Below are positions 28,032 to 37,077 of a DNA stretch of 54,387 nucleotides, one piece after another. This DNA is from an uncultured Saprospiraceae bacterium. GTDB taxonomy: Bacteria; Bacteroidota; Bacteroidia; Chitinophagales; Saprospiraceae. How positions within the stretch are numbered: the first letter of the stretch is position 1; the number at the start of each line of letters is the position of its first letter. The notes under the pieces are model-generated. The model searched no databases, was not told where the DNA came from, and worked only from the letters and a program-made list of their open reading frames with translations. Where the stretch lies: the NCBI GenBank assembly GCA_937941765.1, contig CALDGQ010000083.1:1-54387 (forward strand), written 5' to 3'. The position numbers and the translations under genes were made by a program.

Positions 28032-28967
28032 TCACTCTTCCACAATTCCTGTCAAATAAGAAACGGAATAACCACCCCAAATTCCAAGGCCTCCTTCAAT
28101 ATTCGATTCGATTCTTGTGTAGTTTGAAAACGGCCCTTGATTCAACGCATTAAATTCAAGTGTATTCCAAAATTTGAAATGGACTTCATCTAAATTAGCC
28201 CATTTGATAGTTGCGGTATCACCTTCTGTGAACAGTCCAAAAGTAATTGGATCAAATTCTGCATCTCTTGGTTCAGCTTTCGCTAACGGGAACTCAAATG
28301 CCAACCCGTCAAAAAATCGATCATCTGTCACCGAAGAAATATTCGCCAAAAAAGGTTCCTCATTTATAGCAGTCCAATATCGATAAAAATTCGCCTCATT
28401 TGGCAGATCATTAAAGAAGCAACGTAACTCTAACAAACTATCAACTCCTAAGTTGGGTAATCTAACAAAATTAATACTGTCCAAAGGGGCATGTGAAGGT
28501 ATTGTTGTGGTAGCCGTCAGTATTTTATCTCCAGTATCAATTCTCAAATCATAAGTGCGTCCGATTTCACCCATCATCTGAAAAGACAAATCAATATAAA
28601 CACAAAAATCAATTTGAATACTGTCAATTTCTAACCCAAAAAATTCTACTACCAACTCCTTTTGTTCATCTGTCAAATCATTGAGACAAACTTCTTCTAA
28701 TGTTGTTCCAATAGTCCCATTATCAACGGTGACAATCGCATCGTGCACGTAAAGTTCGTTCACTGCATCTAAGCTTATCTCATCATTAAAACCGAAGCTC
28801 TTTGTCAAGATCAGATAGGGTGGTGATGGTTGATCACCACCTTCAATATATCCTTCCACTACATATTGTTCTAAATCAGTTGTCACGACATCTGGCTCAA
28901 ATTCTGTCTCACACGAAACAAAAAAAGTAGCAAAGAATAGATATAGAAATAATTTGAATTTTGTCAT
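28032..28967 (-). CDS. DUF4249 family lipoprotein
   Basis: 311 residues from the ATG that overlaps the receptor's stop (ATGA), which is preferred over a Met four codons earlier. The signal peptide ends in a lipobox (FFVSC, Cys at about residue 19), followed by ETEFEPDV. VEGYIEGGDQPSPPYLILTKS and the later ETYDLRI-type strands fit DUF4249, a family of surface or periplasmic lipoproteins encoded beside TonB-dependent receptors in Bacteroidota. By analogy with SusD it may help capture the ligand for its receptor; the ligand is unknown. Translational coupling to the receptor implies a fixed ratio of the two. Confidence 0.85.
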   Translation of the reverse strand: MTKFKLFLYLFFATFFVSCETEFEPDVVTTDLEQYVVEGYIEGGDQPSPPYLILTKSFGFNDEISLDAVNELYVHDAIVTVDNGTIGTTLEEVCLNDLTDEQKELVVEFFGLEIDSIQIDFCVYIDLSFQMMGEIGRTYDLRIDTGDKILTATTTIPSHAPLDSINFVRLPNLGVDSLLELRCFFNDLPNEANFYRYWTAINEEPFLANISSVTDDRFFDGLAFEFPLAKAEPRDAEFDPITFGLFTEGDTATIKWANLDEVHFKFWNTLEFNALNQGPFSNYTRIESNIEGGLGIWGGYSVSYLTGIVEE

Positions 28968-31306
28968 TTTTGATTCCATTTAAAATTCCAAGTAACAGAA
29001 GGGATTACTGGAAATAGTGATACTTTAAAAGCTTTCGCACTACCAGTCCCAGCTTCCAAATCAGTTTCAAAAGCATTGTAAACGAAAGATGGATTTCTTC
29101 GATTGTAGACATTATAAACCGAAAAAGTCCAATGCGATTTGAAATTTTTGGTGGACATTGGTTTTGGAGTAAAGGTGGCAGATAAATCCAATCGATGATA
29201 AGCATCTAGTCGCTGACTGTTCCGATTGCCATATTCGATATTGATATTTTGTTCAATAAAATATAGGCTCTTTACTGGTGTAAAAGTGTTACCGGTACCA
29301 TAAATAAAAGCGCCTCCAAAATCCCATTTTTTATTTAGCGTATAGTTAGCAACAACCGACAAATCATGGGTTCTGTCAAATTTTGCAGGATATATTTCAC
29401 CGTTTTGAATGTCAGGAAATTCACGTTCCGTTTTAGAAAGGGTATAACCTATCCATCCATTTAATTTTCCAGTTCTCTTTTTGAGAAAAAATTCGACACC
29501 ATATGCACGTCCGGTTCCATAAACGAATTCATCTTCAACATCAAGCGTTGGATCATCTACGAAATTTTCTCGATAATCAATTTGATTGTCCAGATCTTTG
29601 TAGTAAACCTCAATTGAAGTCTCATACACATCATTTTTTAGATTTTGAAAATAGCCCAATGCATATTGAATTCCTTTTTGTGGTGCAATGATTTCACTAC
29701 TAGCGACCCATAAATCTGTAGGCAATGAACTAGTGGAGTTGGACACCAAATGAATATATTGATTGGTAAAAGTCAGTCCAGCTTTTATTGAAGTACGATC
29801 ATTTAACTTTACTCTGGTACTCAATCTTGGTTCCAATCCAGTATATGTTTTGACCTTTTCAAAGTTACCATATTCCGTTCCGTCCAATTTAGAAGTATAG
29901 GGGCCAACTTGAGAAAACAAGGAGCCACGCAATCCGACATTCAGACTAAATTTATCTGAGATTTTAATGTCATCTAAAATATAAATTGCAGTTTCATTGG
30001 CAAATTTGGAAGGTGGATCAATTTTAAATTCTACCTCTCCTGAAGTTGCATTTAAGATGTTAGGAGTCAGTTTATGATACGTATAATTTACACCAAATTT
30101 TAAAGAATGACGTGGAGAAGGATAATAATCAAAGTCAATTTTTCCATTATAATCTCTTACACCTGAAAACAAACTAAAAGAAAATTCATTTTGGCTACCA
30201 TCAAATCCAAAATCATAATCATTATAAATAGCGGAAACATTCATAAATAATTTAGATGAAAACAAGTGATTCCAACGCAAAGTAGCTGTTGAATTTCCAT
30301 AAGGCATTTTGAAACCAAATCCTCTTGCTTCAGAATTATAATTCAATACATCTCTCCCAAAATAACCACTTAAGTAAATCCGATCTTTATCAGAAAATCG
30401 ATAATTTATTTTTGCATTTAAATCATAAAAATAATAATTCGTTCCCTCAAAATTGGTTCCTTTCAATGCTGGTTGAGCAAGGTCAAAGGCATATGTACGA
30501 CGACCCGAAATGATAAACGAACTTTTCTCTGGGACAATAGGGCCTTCAATTGTCAACCTAGAAGCAATCAAGCCAACACCTCCTGTAACACTATATTTTT
30601 TATCATTCCCTTCTTTCATTTGAATATCCACAACAGAAGATAGCCGTCCACCATAATTCGCAGGCATTCCTCCTTTTATCAAGGTTGTATTTTTTATAGC
30701 ATCAGCATTGAATACAGAAAAGAAGCCCAGCATGTGTCCAGAATTATAAACTACCGCTTCATCTAATAAAACCAAATTTTGATCAGGACCTCCACCTCTT
30801 ACATAAAAGCCAGAATTACCTTCACCAGCAGATAAAACACCAGGAAGTAATTGTATTGTTTTCAAAATATCAACTTCTCCCAACAAAGCTGGCAAACGTT
30901 TCACATTGTCCATACCAAGTTCAACAGTTCCCATATCTGTCGATTCCACATTTTGATCTTTTTCTTCTGCCGTGACAACCACTTCTTCAATCATAATACC
31001 TTCGGACAACTCGACATTTTTTAAAACATCTTCTTTTAGATCAATTTCCAACAATTCATCTGCATATCCGAGATATGAATATTTCAATTGGTATTTCCCA
31101 TGAGGAAGAGAAAGGGAATAAAAACCGTACGCGTTGGTTGTGGTACCCAAACTTGGGTTATTGACATCAAAGATATTCGCACCGATTAATGTTTCACCAG
31201 TTCTGATGTCTTTTACATATCCGTTGAGCGTGGATTTCTCCTGAGCAAATAATGAATTTGTAAAAATCCATATGAAAAGGATGCTCAAGAATGATTTGAT
31301 CTTCAT
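28964..31306 (-). CDS. TonB-dependent outer membrane receptor
   Basis: 780 residues. A signal peptide ends near residue 21 (SLFAQ). A carboxypeptidase-regulatory-like beta domain lies at about 25-110 (LNGYVKDIRTGETLIGANI, YLGYADELLEIDL). The plug domain follows at about 118-230 (LLPGVLSAGEGNSGFYVRGG, GRLSSVVDIQMKEGN). The rest is a beta barrel with alternating aromatic strands. It imports an unidentified ligand across the outer membrane using TonB energy. The length is within the range for this type, and shorter than SusC proteins. It is cotranscribed with the DUF4249 lipoprotein gene just downstream. Confidence 0.92.
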   Translation of the reverse strand: MKIKSFLSILFIWIFTNSLFAQEKSTLNGYVKDIRTGETLIGANIFDVNNPSLGTTTNAYGFYSLSLPHGKYQLKYSYLGYADELLEIDLKEDVLKNVELSEGIMIEEVVVTAEEKDQNVESTDMGTVELGMDNVKRLPALLGEVDILKTIQLLPGVLSAGEGNSGFYVRGGGPDQNLVLLDEAVVYNSGHMLGFFSVFNADAIKNTTLIKGGMPANYGGRLSSVVDIQMKEGNDKKYSVTGGVGLIASRLTIEGPIVPEKSSFIISGRRTYAFDLAQPALKGTNFEGTNYYFYDLNAKINYRFSDKDRIYLSGYFGRDVLNYNSEARGFGFKMPYGNSTATLRWNHLFSSKLFMNVSAIYNDYDFGFDGSQNEFSFSLFSGVRDYNGKIDFDYYPSPRHSLKFGVNYTYHKLTPNILNATSGEVEFKIDPPSKFANETAIYILDDIKISDKFSLNVGLRGSLFSQVGPYTSKLDGTEYGNFEKVKTYTGLEPRLSTRVKLNDRTSIKAGLTFTNQYIHLVSNSTSSLPTDLWVASSEIIAPQKGIQYALGYFQNLKNDVYETSIEVYYKDLDNQIDYRENFVDDPTLDVEDEFVYGTGRAYGVEFFLKKRTGKLNGWIGYTLSKTEREFPDIQNGEIYPAKFDRTHDLSVVANYTLNKKWDFGGAFIYGTGNTFTPVKSLYFIEQNINIEYGNRNSQRLDAYHRLDLSATFTPKPMSTKNFKSHWTFSVYNVYNRRNPSFVYNAFETDLEAGTGSAKAFKVSLFPVIPSVTWNFKWNQK

Positions 31307-31415
31307 GCTTTCTTAGTGTGTGTTATGAACTGCTATTATAATACAACATAATTGCGCTTAAAATTGTTTGATAGACCGATTTTAAAGGCTACTATTTAAA
31401 ATGTAACGCTAAAAG

Positions 31416-31423
31416 CAAACTTA
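31416..31423 (-). promoter_or_regulatory. Possible -7 box of the TonB receptor operon
   Basis: On the minus strand this reads TAAGTTTG, a match to TAnnTTTG, about 110 bases upstream of the receptor start. The nearest TTTG lies 26 bases further upstream, slightly too far for a typical -33 element. Confidence 0.4.
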
Positions 31424-31516
31424 TAAAAAGTTATAAGGTTTCTACTTAACAAATGTTAATTTGTAATAATAACTATTGTTGCGGTATTTTGTATTTCAGT
31501 TGTTGAATTAAATGGG

Positions 31517-32341
31517 TTATTTCATTTTGATAGGGGAGATTACAACACCTTTTTCTTTCAACAATTTCAACACTCCTTTTTTACCAAATAAGTGTCCACC
31601 TCCAATCGCTGAAAAAATGGAACGATCTTTTGCAAAAGCATCAATACGTTCTGCCATAATTTCATTACGATCATACAGAAGTACTTTTCGCATTCCTCCA
31701 ATTCCTTTCTTGGCAACTTTGTGCAATCGATTGGTTTCAAAATTTTCATACAACTCCATCATTTTCAGAATTGATTTTCGATAGCTACTGATGTTTGTTG
31801 CTGCTTTCACCAATGCCTGCACTTGTGTTTCAATTGAAAGTTTATTTAGAACAGCTACTTGTTCTTGAGCCGTTTCGATTCCTTCGATTGTTTTTTCTTG
31901 TTCCTTCGCAAAGGTAAATAATGCCATATCCAATGACTCCGGCATATCTTTGGACAAAATGATTTCAGAAATGGCGTTGATAGCAATAATCGGATACGTT
32001 CTTTCAAACCAATGCATTTGCAAACCTAATTTTTGAGTCATCTGCTTCTCAATTCTTGCATATTTTTTCTTCCCCATCAAATCCCTCAAGGTCAAACCAT
32101 CCGGTAAAATTAATTGATCCGGTGATTGAAGTTCATTCGATTTTTCAAGATTAAATTCGTTGGCAAAAACTTCGCAATTCATGATACATGCTTTGACAAC
32201 ATCTAGGTATTGAAACACTCGCTTGTCTTTGGTGTGCATAGTTCCAAATACATAGGAAGGAGCCGTGTAGTTGTCATGCTCAATTTTCCATAGCCATGTT
32301 TTCTTTTTGTTTTTCATTGAACTTATATTTTGCTTTCGCAA
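31517..32341 (-). CDS. TraB/GumN family protein
   Basis: 274 residues; a second Met at residue 9 (MKNKKKTWLWKIE) is an equally good start. The TraB/GumN motifs appear in order: LWKIEHDNYTAPSYVFGTMH near the start, KTIEGIETAQEQ in the middle, RNEIMAERI, and the closing FSAIGGGHLFGKKGVLKLLK. The two conserved GTMH- and GGHLFG-type motifs and the Glu of GIET are thought to form a metal-dependent active site related to the Tiki/EreA superfamily. No signal peptide is visible, so it is probably cytoplasmic, unlike many GumN-labelled proteins. The substrate is unknown. It is convergent with nothing and appears to be a single gene. Confidence 0.87.
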   Translation of the reverse strand: MRKQNISSMKNKKKTWLWKIEHDNYTAPSYVFGTMHTKDKRVFQYLDVVKACIMNCEVFANEFNLEKSNELQSPDQLILPDGLTLRDLMGKKKYARIEKQMTQKLGLQMHWFERTYPIIAINAISEIILSKDMPESLDMALFTFAKEQEKTIEGIETAQEQVAVLNKLSIETQVQALVKAATNISSYRKSILKMMELYENFETNRLHKVAKKGIGGMRKVLLYDRNEIMAERIDAFAKDRSIFSAIGGGHLFGKKGVLKLLKEKGVVISPIKMK

Positions 32342-32350
32342 ATTTCTGAG

Positions 32351-32450
32351 AATGTATGATGTATGATTTATGATATGACCGTTTTCATGTGAGCTCGCGA
32401 AAAAACGGTCATATCATACATTATAAATCATACATCAATAATCATACATT
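32351..32450. repeat. Inverted repeat built from the ACGGTCATATCATACAT unit, copies 2 and 3
   Basis: The left arm (32351-32385) and right arm (32401-32450) are near-complementary and would fold with a 15-base loop containing GAGCTC. The right arm repeats the unit seen at 146-178, with ATCATACAT sub-repeats. No gene lies inside. Confidence 0.75.
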
Positions 32451-32456
32451 TTAAAA

Positions 32457-32494
32457 ATAAAAAAAAGCCGCCACTAAAATCTTTAGCAGCGGCT
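32457..32494 (-). terminator. Terminator of the Lrp/AsnC gene
   Basis: On the minus strand AGCCGC..CTAAA and TTTAG..GCGGCT pair across a short loop and run into a T9 tract, 25 bases after the stop codon. Confidence 0.9.
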
Positions 32495-32519
32495 CTAATA
32501 TTTCTTTTAATCAAAAAAA

Positions 32520-32996
32520 CTATTGATACTTAAAAGGAAGAATTTTAGCATCCTTCACAGTAGATAAAGTCATCAATGTTTTAAGTCTTTCTATTTCTTC
32601 AATTTGTTGAAGCGTTTTGAATAATAATTGCTCATAAGTAGGTATATCTTTACAAACAATTTTGATCAAACAATCAGCTTCACCAGTAATGATATAGCAT
32701 TCAGTAATTTCCTCGATTTCTTTTACCTTTTCAAGGAAATTATTCAATGCATTTTCTTTTTGCCAAGCCAATGAAACCAAAACAAATGTTTTTACATTTA
32801 ATCCAATTGTTTGAGGATTTACTTGTGCATGGTAACTTTCAACGATTCCTGTTTGCTCCAATTTCTTTACACGTTCCAATGTTGGGGCAGGAGATAAGCC
32901 TATATTTTTGGATAGTTCAAGATTTGTAATTTTACTGTTTTCCTGAAGGATCCTTAAAATCTTAAGGTCAATTTTGTCTAATTTCTGTTGCGCCAT
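32520..32996 (-). CDS. Lrp/AsnC family transcriptional regulator
   Basis: 158 residues from MAQQKLDKIDLKIL; an upstream in-frame Met would add 12 residues that lack family similarity. The N-terminal helix-turn-helix spans about 5-60 (ILRILQENSKITNLELSKNI, then LSPAPTLERVKKLEQ). The C-terminal RAM ligand-binding domain spans about 70-150 (VKTFVLVSLAW, ECYIITGEADCLIKIVCKD, IERLKTLMTLSTVKD). Such proteins bind DNA as octamers and respond to amino acids. The gene lies next to glutamate dehydrogenase on the same strand, and control of nitrogen or amino-acid metabolism, including that gene, is a reasonable inference. A strong terminator between them shows they are separate units. Confidence 0.92.
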   Translation of the reverse strand: MAQQKLDKIDLKILRILQENSKITNLELSKNIGLSPAPTLERVKKLEQTGIVESYHAQVNPQTIGLNVKTFVLVSLAWQKENALNNFLEKVKEIEEITECYIITGEADCLIKIVCKDIPTYEQLLFKTLQQIEEIERLKTLMTLSTVKDAKILPFKYQ

Positions 32997-33029
32997 TTCT
33001 TCTAGAGTGTTTAATAATATAATTTGCTG

Positions 33030-33058
33030 CAAGATATGGCTTAAAGAATAAAAGTCAA
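33030..33058 (-). promoter_or_regulatory. Possible promoter of the Lrp/AsnC gene
   Basis: On the minus strand TTG (33058-33056) is followed after 19 bases by TATCTTG (33036-33030), an imperfect match to the Bacteroidota TTG / TAnnTTTG promoter with good spacing, about 33 bases before the start codon. Confidence 0.3.
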
Positions 33059-33161
33059 AAAAAAACGCGATTTTCCTTTGTTAATTTTATATTAACAAAA
33101 TATTAGGCCTTTTATACAATAAAATTTTGTGGAAAACGTGTGTGAAGTGCTTCAGATAATT

Positions 33162-33201
33162 AAAAAGTCCATTTGATAAAATTATCAAATGGACTTTTTT
33201 T
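33162..33201. terminator. Terminator of the glutamate dehydrogenase operon
   Basis: A near-perfect inverted repeat with 18-base arms (AAAAAGTCCATTTGATAA on the left) and a 2-base centre, with A and T tracts on its flanks. It lies 28 bases after the glutamate dehydrogenase stop. Confidence 0.92.
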
Positions 33202-33229
33202 AAGGAAAGTATCTTGTATTTGTAATGCA

Positions 33230-34678
33230 CTAAGGGAAAATACCTAGTGCTAAGTAATCACTACTGATTTTGTCTAAAGCATTAATAAATGCGGCGCTTC
33301 GTAGATCTTTGACATTTTTACGACGTTTGTGAATGTCTCTGATTTGATTAAAGGAAGTAACCATCGTTTCTTCCAAACCTGATCGTACCAAATCAACTTC
33401 ATCTGCACCTCTAACAATCAAGTTTTTTTCTTTTTTGGTTACTTTCTTACCTGTCATTTTTTCAACCAAATTCACAATATTGTTATAAGCATTTTGGTCA
33501 AATCGTTTTTCCATTCTACCAAAACGCATGTGAGAGAGATTTTTCAACCATTCAAAATAGGAAACTGTCACACCACCTGCATTGATATACATATCTGGAA
33601 TGACAACAATACCATTCTTTAACAATACATCTTCAGCAGCAGAAGTAACAGGTCCGTTTGCCGCTTCAGCAACGATTTTCGCTTTCACTTTGTGCGCGTT
33701 CCGCATATTGATTTGATTTTCCAATGCTGCAGGAACGAGGATATCACACTTAACGGTCAACACATCTTTTCTTGACTTCAATGTTTTAGATCCTGGATAT
33801 TTTAAGATAGTGCCTTTTTGTTTTCTGTATTTCAACAGCTTTGCCATATCAATCCCTTTCTCATCATAGATTGCACCTTCATATTCTGCAACGCATATAA
33901 TTTTGACATCTCCCTCATTTTGAGAAATCAGACCCGTATGAGATCCCACATTTCCAAGACCTTGAATTGCCATTGTTTTACCAGCCATTCCTGGTGTCAA
34001 ACCTAGCTTTTTCATGTCATCTGCATTGCTGCAAAATTCTCTTATACCATAATATACACCGCGACCAGTTGCTTCTGTTCTTCCTCTAATACCGTGTTGG
34101 GCAACTGGCTTACCAGTAACACAACCGGCAGCATTCAATCCACCTTTGATAGTAGAGTAGGTATCAAGAATCCAAGCCATCTCACGTCCGCCTGTTCCAT
34201 AATCAGGAGCAGGAACATCAATCCCAGGACCAATAAAGTTTTTACGGATCAACTCCATTGTATATCTACGCGTGATTCTTTCTAGTTGTTCTTCTGTATA
34301 TTCTCTAGGAGAAATTTTCACTCCACCTTTTGCGCCACCAAACGGTACATCTACAATGGCACATTTGTAAGTCATCAAAGTTGCCAAAGCGACTACCTCA
34401 TCTTGATTTACTTTTTGGCTGAATCGAATTCCACCTTTAGTTGGATTACGGTGTTGACTGTGTTGTGCACGATAAGCTTCAATCACTTGATATTCATTTC
34501 CAATTTTTACTGGAAAACGCATTTGGTAAACAGAGTTGCATACTTTTATTTGCGCTAAAAGTCCTTTGGGATATTTTGTAAGAGCAGCTGCTTTATCAAA
34601 GTTTCTGCTTACACTTTCCAGAAAGTCCGGTTCGGCATGAGCTGCCGCTTTTTTCGTTGTTGCTTTTTTCTTAGCCAT
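33230..34678 (-). CDS. gdhA: Glutamate dehydrogenase (Glu/Leu/Phe/Val dehydrogenase family)
   Basis: 482 residues. After a Lys/Ala-rich start, the dimerisation/catalytic domain shows RNPTKGGIRFS (Lys81), LMTYKCA (Lys105) and VPFGGAKGGV (Lys117), the substrate-binding and catalytic lysines of the family. The Rossmann domain shows the nucleotide loop IQGLGNVGSH. The enzyme interconverts glutamate with 2-oxoglutarate and ammonia in the cytoplasm; coenzyme choice cannot be read safely from the sequence. Substrate lysines and context favour glutamate over leucine or valine. Its start overlaps ccmD by 8 bases, so it probably is the last gene of the ccm operon. The Lrp regulator lies just downstream. 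Confidence 0.93.
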   Translation of the reverse strand: MAKKKATTKKAAAHAEPDFLESVSRNFDKAAALTKYPKGLLAQIKVCNSVYQMRFPVKIGNEYQVIEAYRAQHSQHRNPTKGGIRFSQKVNQDEVVALATLMTYKCAIVDVPFGGAKGGVKISPREYTEEQLERITRRYTMELIRKNFIGPGIDVPAPDYGTGGREMAWILDTYSTIKGGLNAAGCVTGKPVAQHGIRGRTEATGRGVYYGIREFCSNADDMKKLGLTPGMAGKTMAIQGLGNVGSHTGLISQNEGDVKIICVAEYEGAIYDEKGIDMAKLLKYRKQKGTILKYPGSKTLKSRKDVLTVKCDILVPAALENQINMRNAHKVKAKIVAEAANGPVTSAAEDVLLKNGIVVIPDMYINAGGVTVSYFEWLKNLSHMRFGRMEKRFDQNAYNNIVNLVEKMTGKKVTKKEKNLIVRGADEVDLVRSGLEETMVTSFNQIRDIHKRRKNVKDLRSAAFINALDKISSDYLALGIFP

Positions 34679-34889
34679 TTTCGTTTAATTCTTTTTCAAG
34701 TTTTTTTAATCGTCTTTCCATGATTACCATGAATAAAACTAAGCCTATAAAAATCGAAATGAGGACGCCAATTACTACATAAATTTTGCCATTGCTTCTC
34801 ATAAAGGCATCATGAGCAGTTTGTGCAAAAAGCGAATTTTGTGTCAATAAAAATAGGAAAGTAAATATGTAAGAAATGGTCTCTTTCAT
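34671..34889 (-). CDS. ccmD: CcmD family cytochrome c maturation protein
   Basis: 72 residues. An N-terminal hydrophobic segment, possibly a cleaved signal ending SLFAQ, is followed by FMRSNGKIYVVIGVLISIF, a second membrane helix, and a short Lys/Glu-rich tail (RRLKKLEKELNENG). This pattern is that of the CcmD-type proteins found beside ccmC in Bacteroidota. CcmD helps release haem-loaded CcmE from the CcmABC complex at the inner membrane. It is placed between ccmC and the glutamate dehydrogenase gene, which overlaps its end by 8 bases. Confidence 0.82.
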   Translation of the reverse strand: MKETISYIFTFLFLLTQNSLFAQTAHDAFMRSNGKIYVVIGVLISIFIGLVLFMVIMERRLKKLEKELNENG

Positions 34890-34985
34890 TAGAATTTGTG
34901 ATGTAATCTATGAATTACGTTACTACGCAAAAGTCAACTAATTAATTAAAATAATCAAGCGTTTATCGACTTTCTTTTGATAGTT

Positions 34986-36044
34986 TTAAGCACTATGAAA
35001 AGCCTTGTCTAACAACCTCTGTTGAACAGCTTTAAGTCTATATAGAATATTGGCCATCCAAGCACCAAATAAAGTAAATCCAATAATTGCTGGGTAAAAT
35101 ACCATCCGCATATTATTATCTAAGTCTTCTCCTCCAAAACCAGGATTGCCACCATTTCCAGGATGCAAACTATCTGTCAATCTTGGAATTACAAATAACA
35201 ACATCGGTAAAGTAACGAAAGCAAAAATATTGTAAACAGCGCCAATTCGCGCAGACTGTTCGGATTCTTCAAACGAATTCCTCAAAACAAAATAAGCCAA
35301 ATAAACAAGCATCGCAATCGCGGACATATTTTGCTTAATATCCCAACTCCAATAAGCACCCCAAGTGTGTTTTGCCCAAATAGCTCCGGTGACCAATCCT
35401 AATATTCCAAACAACGTACCTACGCTTGCATAGGAAGCTGCTTTATGGTCAAATTTTGAATTCTTTGTTTTCAAAAAACGTCCACTATTAATCGCAGAAA
35501 TTAAAAAGATAATCATCATCCCAAACCAAAGTGGGACATGATAAAAAAGATTGCGAATGGTTTCTTGTAAAATATTTCTGTAAGGAAAAGACATGCCTTG
35601 ATGTTGGGTCATATTTGAAATGGCGTTTGTCCAACCAGCTGCCGAATTTGTTCCAACTGTATTTTTTATAAAAACAGCACTAGGAAAAATGGAGTACCCG
35701 TTTTTTTTGCTATCAATAATTAAAGCGGCATCAACTGTTTTATCAGCTGAAGGTAAATTGTTAGGAATATCAAATGATACTTTCAATCTACTTTCACTTT
35801 CTACCTTGATGGCAGTCGATGCGATCGCATGCTCATTGTCCACTTTTAACCAAGCCCGTAGGTCATCTTTTGTGTTGTCAAATTTGGTCAAATATCCAAC
35901 TGCAACAATATCAATGGGAGCGCCAGTGATTGCTTTGGAAGCAGTAATCGCATCATAAATCCCAGGCTTCAAAGGAATGGCTAATCCAGCAACGATCGAG
36001 TAGATCATCAAAAGTACACCTAATATTTTCCACCAATGTTTCAT
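34986..36044 (-). CDS. ccmC: Haem exporter protein CcmC (cytochrome c maturation)
   Basis: 352 residues with about six membrane helices. The tryptophan-rich WWD motif of haem handling is present as WGAYWSWDIKQ (228-238), with a likely haem-ligand His169 before PLWFGMM and another His near the second ligand position (HPGNG loop). Between helix 1 and helix 2 lies an extra extracytoplasmic domain of about 120 residues (35-155), larger than in proteobacterial CcmC but usual for Bacteroidota. The protein presents haem to CcmE in the periplasm. It lies 69 bases after ccmB and before ccmD. Confidence 0.9.
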   Translation of the reverse strand: MKHWWKILGVLLMIYSIVAGLAIPLKPGIYDAITASKAITGAPIDIVAVGYLTKFDNTKDDLRAWLKVDNEHAIASTAIKVESESRLKVSFDIPNNLPSADKTVDAALIIDSKKNGYSIFPSAVFIKNTVGTNSAAGWTNAISNMTQHQGMSFPYRNILQETIRNLFYHVPLWFGMMIIFLISAINSGRFLKTKNSKFDHKAASYASVGTLFGILGLVTGAIWAKHTWGAYWSWDIKQNMSAIAMLVYLAYFVLRNSFEESEQSARIGAVYNIFAFVTLPMLLFVIPRLTDSLHPGNGGNPGFGGEDLDNNMRMVFYPAIIGFTLFGAWMANILYRLKAVQQRLLDKAFHSA

Positions 36045-36113
36045 CTAGTAAAGTCAGTTGTTATATTGCGCCAAAGGTAATCATTGCACCTACTTTTCCA
36101 AGCATCATTTTGA

Positions 36114-36773
36114 TTAATCTCTCCACAAAAACGGAAACAGTATTAATGCCATTCCAACGAGTATCAAATCAATCGCAATAAGAATCAAAATGTCATTGGT
36201 ATAAGCCGTGTCTTTAATCATTCCCAATGCATTTGCCGATAAATTAATTAACGTCATAAGTATCGGAAGAATTATAGGAAAACTCAAAATCGCCATTAAA
36301 GTTGCATTGTTTTTTGATTTGGCAGCAATTGCAGAAATGAATGTAAAAGTGATCGAAAAACCCGTTCCACCTAAAAATAAAATGAGATAAAACAACTGCA
36401 CATTCTGAACTGGATTGCCTGCAATAAAACTAAAAGCTGCATAACATAATAAGCAAAGTATCAGTAACAATAGGGTGTTGTATATCATCTTCGACAAGAT
36501 GACCGCATATGGATTCATGAGGGAATAATAATACAGCGTTCGATTCCCACTTTCTCCAATAAAACTTTTAGCAATCGCATTGACAGAAGCAAATACGATG
36601 ATGATCCAAAAAGTAGAATTCCATGCGGTATCTGGTACTCTTATGAATGATGAGTAAACAATAAACACGGTGGCTAAGACATACAATAAGATGCCACTCA
36701 ACGCATATCGTTGACGCCATTCTAAGACAAACTCTTTTTTGATTAGGTGGAATATTTGGGAAGTGAAACTCAT
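36114..36773 (-). CDS. ccmB: Haem ABC exporter permease CcmB
   Basis: 219 residues with six hydrophobic helices. KKEFVLEWRQRYALSGILLY at the start and AKSFIGESGNRTLYYYSLMN are typical of CcmB, the membrane partner of the CcmA ATPase in cytochrome c maturation. The ATPase gene ccmA is not next to it nor in this window, so it must be encoded elsewhere. It is the first gene of the set ccmB-ccmC-ccmD-glutamate dehydrogenase on the minus strand. A TATCTTCG box lies just upstream of the start but is not a clean match. Confidence 0.9.
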   Translation of the reverse strand: MSFTSQIFHLIKKEFVLEWRQRYALSGILLYVLATVFIVYSSFIRVPDTAWNSTFWIIIVFASVNAIAKSFIGESGNRTLYYYSLMNPYAVILSKMIYNTLLLLILCLLCYAAFSFIAGNPVQNVQLFYLILFLGGTGFSITFTFISAIAAKSKNNATLMAILSFPIILPILMTLINLSANALGMIKDTAYTNDILILIAIDLILVGMALILFPFLWRD

Positions 36774-36873
36774 GGGGAGCGAAGATAATAATAAAATGGT
36801 TTTGGACGATTTTATTGGGTTGTTTAGATTATTGGTTTTTCATTTTGAAATTTAGCTTTTCATCCCCCAAATA

Positions 36874-37050
36874 TTGCTTGTCATCCTGCGCTTTGGCTTT
36901 AACCAAAATGTCGATTATTGCTTGTCATCCTGAGCTTTGGTTTTAGCCAAGATGTCGAAGGATCAAGCAATAATTCATCGTTCGGATTACATCTCTTGAT
37001 TCTTCGACTCTTTTGCCTAAAGGTAATGTCGCTCATAATGACAAGAGATT
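36874..37050. repeat. Cluster of three CATCCTGAGC-type REP repeats
   Basis: Copy one (36874-36915) and copy two (36917-36974) are direct repeats beginning ATTGCTTGTCATCCTG and holding GTCGA near the end. Copy two ends GAAGGATCAAGCAAT, complementary to its beginning. A third, diverged copy lies in reverse at 36990-37048 (CTTGTCATTATGAGCGA, GTCGAAGAATCAAGAG on the minus strand). The same unit recurs at 54200-54254. No gene is present in this 370-base gap. Confidence 0.8.
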
Positions 37051-37077
37051 AATTTGCCCATACTCAAAACATGCTAG

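Noticed and set aside
36874..37050. CRISPR array
   Set aside because: Repeats are too few, in mixed orientation and spaced irregularly, with no cas gene in the window.
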